NCBI RefSeq assembly: GCF_964199755.1
Contig: NC_133896.1
Span: 103,694,301-103,758,300 of the forward strand
Direction of reading: 5' to 3'
Source of the DNA: Larus michahellis
Taxonomy: Eukaryota; Chordata; Aves; Charadriiformes; Laridae
Length of the DNA stretch: 64,000 nt
This document shows, one piece after another, positions 62,401 through 64,000 of this stretch. The notes below the pieces were generated by a model, which saw only the letters and a program-made list of their open reading frames with translations, was not told the origin of the DNA and searched no databases. Each line of letters starts with the position of its first letter. Within the stretch, counting starts at the first letter, position 1. The position numbers were made by a program, and so were the translations under genes.

Positions 62401-64000
62401 GATGACCTGTACAGGAACTTAAGTGTATGAAGGGAGGAACGGAAAAGGTGCAGCAGTGTGCACACACGCATGCAGCTGGTTTTGATTGATGACACTGAAT
62501 AGGCTTTTAAGCATGTTTTCAAGTACTGTGGGCTACTGAAAAGAAACACCAAAAATGCCTATTGTCCCCAGAAAGCGCATGGTTTTGTTAACAGTTTTAT
62601 TGCGATTTAAGCAGCTAGCATTCTGCGTTTCTAGAGGCAGCGGGACTAGAAATGAATACCTATTGATCACCCTTTGTATGATGACTGTGCGCAATAGCTG
62701 CTCAGAGCCTGGTTTGAAGTGTCTGCTGTGTCAGTGCACGAATGCACCCATTATATGTTTCAGCTGCTCATTTACTGAGAGCAGCCTGGGCAGCTGACAC
62801 CCACATTCCTAGAAAATTGCTTACTTTTTTTTTCCCTTCTTCATCTCACAAGATGAGGACTTTTGAAAAATCTGAGGGTTTGCTTTCTGCTAGGATTGAG
62901 AAATACCAGTTAAACATTCCGTGTCTTCCCCTAGCCTGCAGATCAGCCTATAAAGCAGAAAGAAAAAGCTTTTGGATACTTATGTTTGGTTTACTGCTGT
63001 TTACATAATGTTATATGTGATTCTTGAGATATGGCGAATGAGCTCAGACTTTCATCAGTTTTAAAACGCTGGTATTTATCAATTACAAGAACTGATTGTC
63101 ACAAAGCTTCTAGAGAAGTACGTATCCAATTTATGGTTGAGAGAAATGCTTTGGATTTCTTCAACTATTTCTGGGATTTTAAGCAGAACATAGGAAAACC
63201 CATAGGCTTTGTTGAAAACATCTGCATTTTCATTTCAAAAGAGCCAGCTTTTAAAAAATTGGGGCATCAGAAGTTATAATGAAATGTCAAAAGCTATTTA
63301 TTCTATAAAAGCATATGGTGTTAATGTATCCATCAGTGCTGATAAATCCATCATGGCTTAATCTGTTGTGCTCAGTGTGGTAACAGGACAAGAAACAGCC
63401 ATCTGCTTACCATATTTGATTGCTGTTTCTTTGCACAAATACAGTCCTGCTTCCAGCACTTAAGAGTGATTAGCTGTAACTTATGGAGCTTGCTGTGGCG
63501 TACCCACTGAGTAATTACTGGAGAAAGCAATCGCAAGAGCATCTGAACATGGGGGCAAATTGTTAGCAACTACATTTGTGACAAGTTTAAGGTCTAACAA
63601 ATCTCCCTACACGTGTGCCATAAGGGAAAGAAAAAAGGGCAGAGTACAGTCTGTAAAGGACAGGACGAGGATGTCTGTTACAGGCATTTTCCAAAGCCTA
63701 CTCTGCAAAAGCTCTGATTTCCTTCCCCTCCAAGCCCCCGAGGCAAAACAGTCCTTGATTAAGAAAGGGGAAAAATTTTAATTGCTCTTTCTCTCACATT
63801 TCTAGCTCAGTAATTTATTTTTCCAGTAGCTGCACAGGATCAGGGATGGGGGCTTTTTATGCTGTGCCTCCCCCTGCCAGGCCGCCGTGGGGCTGGGGAG
63901 GTGGTGGGGGAGGCTGAGGCACGGGCAGGACAAAAGCTTCTGTCCCACTGCTTTAATAGATTATTTTATTTAGTATGTTAAAAGGGGATAGTTCTCCAAA
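62401..64000. other. Unique DNA with G-rich end
   Basis: Includes the conserved-looking block at 63.28-63.50 kb. At 63885-63915 the sequence becomes G-rich (TGGGGCTGGGGAGGTGGTGG, then GGGAGG), with quadruplex potential. No gene recognised to the window edge. Confidence 0.5.
63275..63500. promoter_or_regulatory. Candidate conserved non-coding element
   Basis: Repeat-free, with ATAATGAAATGTCAAAAGC, ATAAATCCATCATGGCTTAA (TAATCC/TGATAAATC-type sites) and CACTTAAGAGTGATTAGCTG (an NKX-type CACTTAAG core). Short frames across it have no recognisable product. Texture-based call. Confidence 0.25.

Noticed and set aside
1..64000. Search for CRISPR arrays, operons, prophage or tRNA/rRNA genes
   Set aside because: No regularly spaced direct repeats, no dense coding and no cloverleaf or rRNA motif were seen; the DNA is vertebrate in character.

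Overview
The window looks like a 64 kb piece of avian nuclear DNA from between genes or from inside a very long intron. The main evidence is the repeats: several CR1 LINE 3' ends carry the short ATTCTATG-type terminal octamers and the GGTTGGA...AGGTCCCTTCCA signature typical of birds. Degraded MIR/CORE-SINE copies are also present, along with one block resembling an avian interspersed repeat that may derive from an endogenous retrovirus LTR. Composition is A+T-rich with long poly-T/poly-A tracts, CpG is sparse, and open frames are short. I see no prokaryotic operon, no rRNA or tRNA, no CRISPR array, and no host exon I can name. Turtle or crocodilian origin cannot be formally excluded, since both carry CR1.

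Layout. From 1 to about 9.4 kb the sequence is mostly unique, with a MIR at about 6.2 kb. The 9.4-13.8 kb stretch holds a CR1 tail (minus), a second MIR, the ERV/LTR-like block (11.66-12.24 kb) and a short CR1 tail (plus). From 13.8 to 39.9 kb there is a long repeat-poor stretch with only microsatellites and homopolymers. At 39.9-41.2 kb two 5'-truncated CR1 copies lie tail-to-tail. From 41.2 to 56.5 kb the DNA is again mostly unique, with small tandem duplications, one strikingly perfect hairpin (50.25 kb), a probable very old CR1 tail (44.1 kb) and several blocks that read like conserved non-coding DNA. At 56.5-58.0 kb a minus-strand MIR is followed by the largest CR1 fragment, about 1 kb of reverse transcriptase C-terminus plus 3' UTR. 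From 58.0 kb to the end is unique DNA with a G-rich finish.

The only recognisable protein-coding sequence is CR1 retrotransposon ORF2, and every copy is dead: 5'-truncated, and in the largest copy also frameshifted and lacking both catalytic aspartates of the reverse transcriptase motif. No set of genes here works together. If the window has a function, it is most likely regulatory, and several blocks are flagged for cross-species alignment. I did not find a convincing new biological system. The most testable oddities are the convergent CR1 pair, the 11-bp perfect hairpin at 50,252-50,278, a possible GC-rich exon at about 46.0 kb, and a set of scattered short segments that may be copies of one ancient palindromic amniote element.
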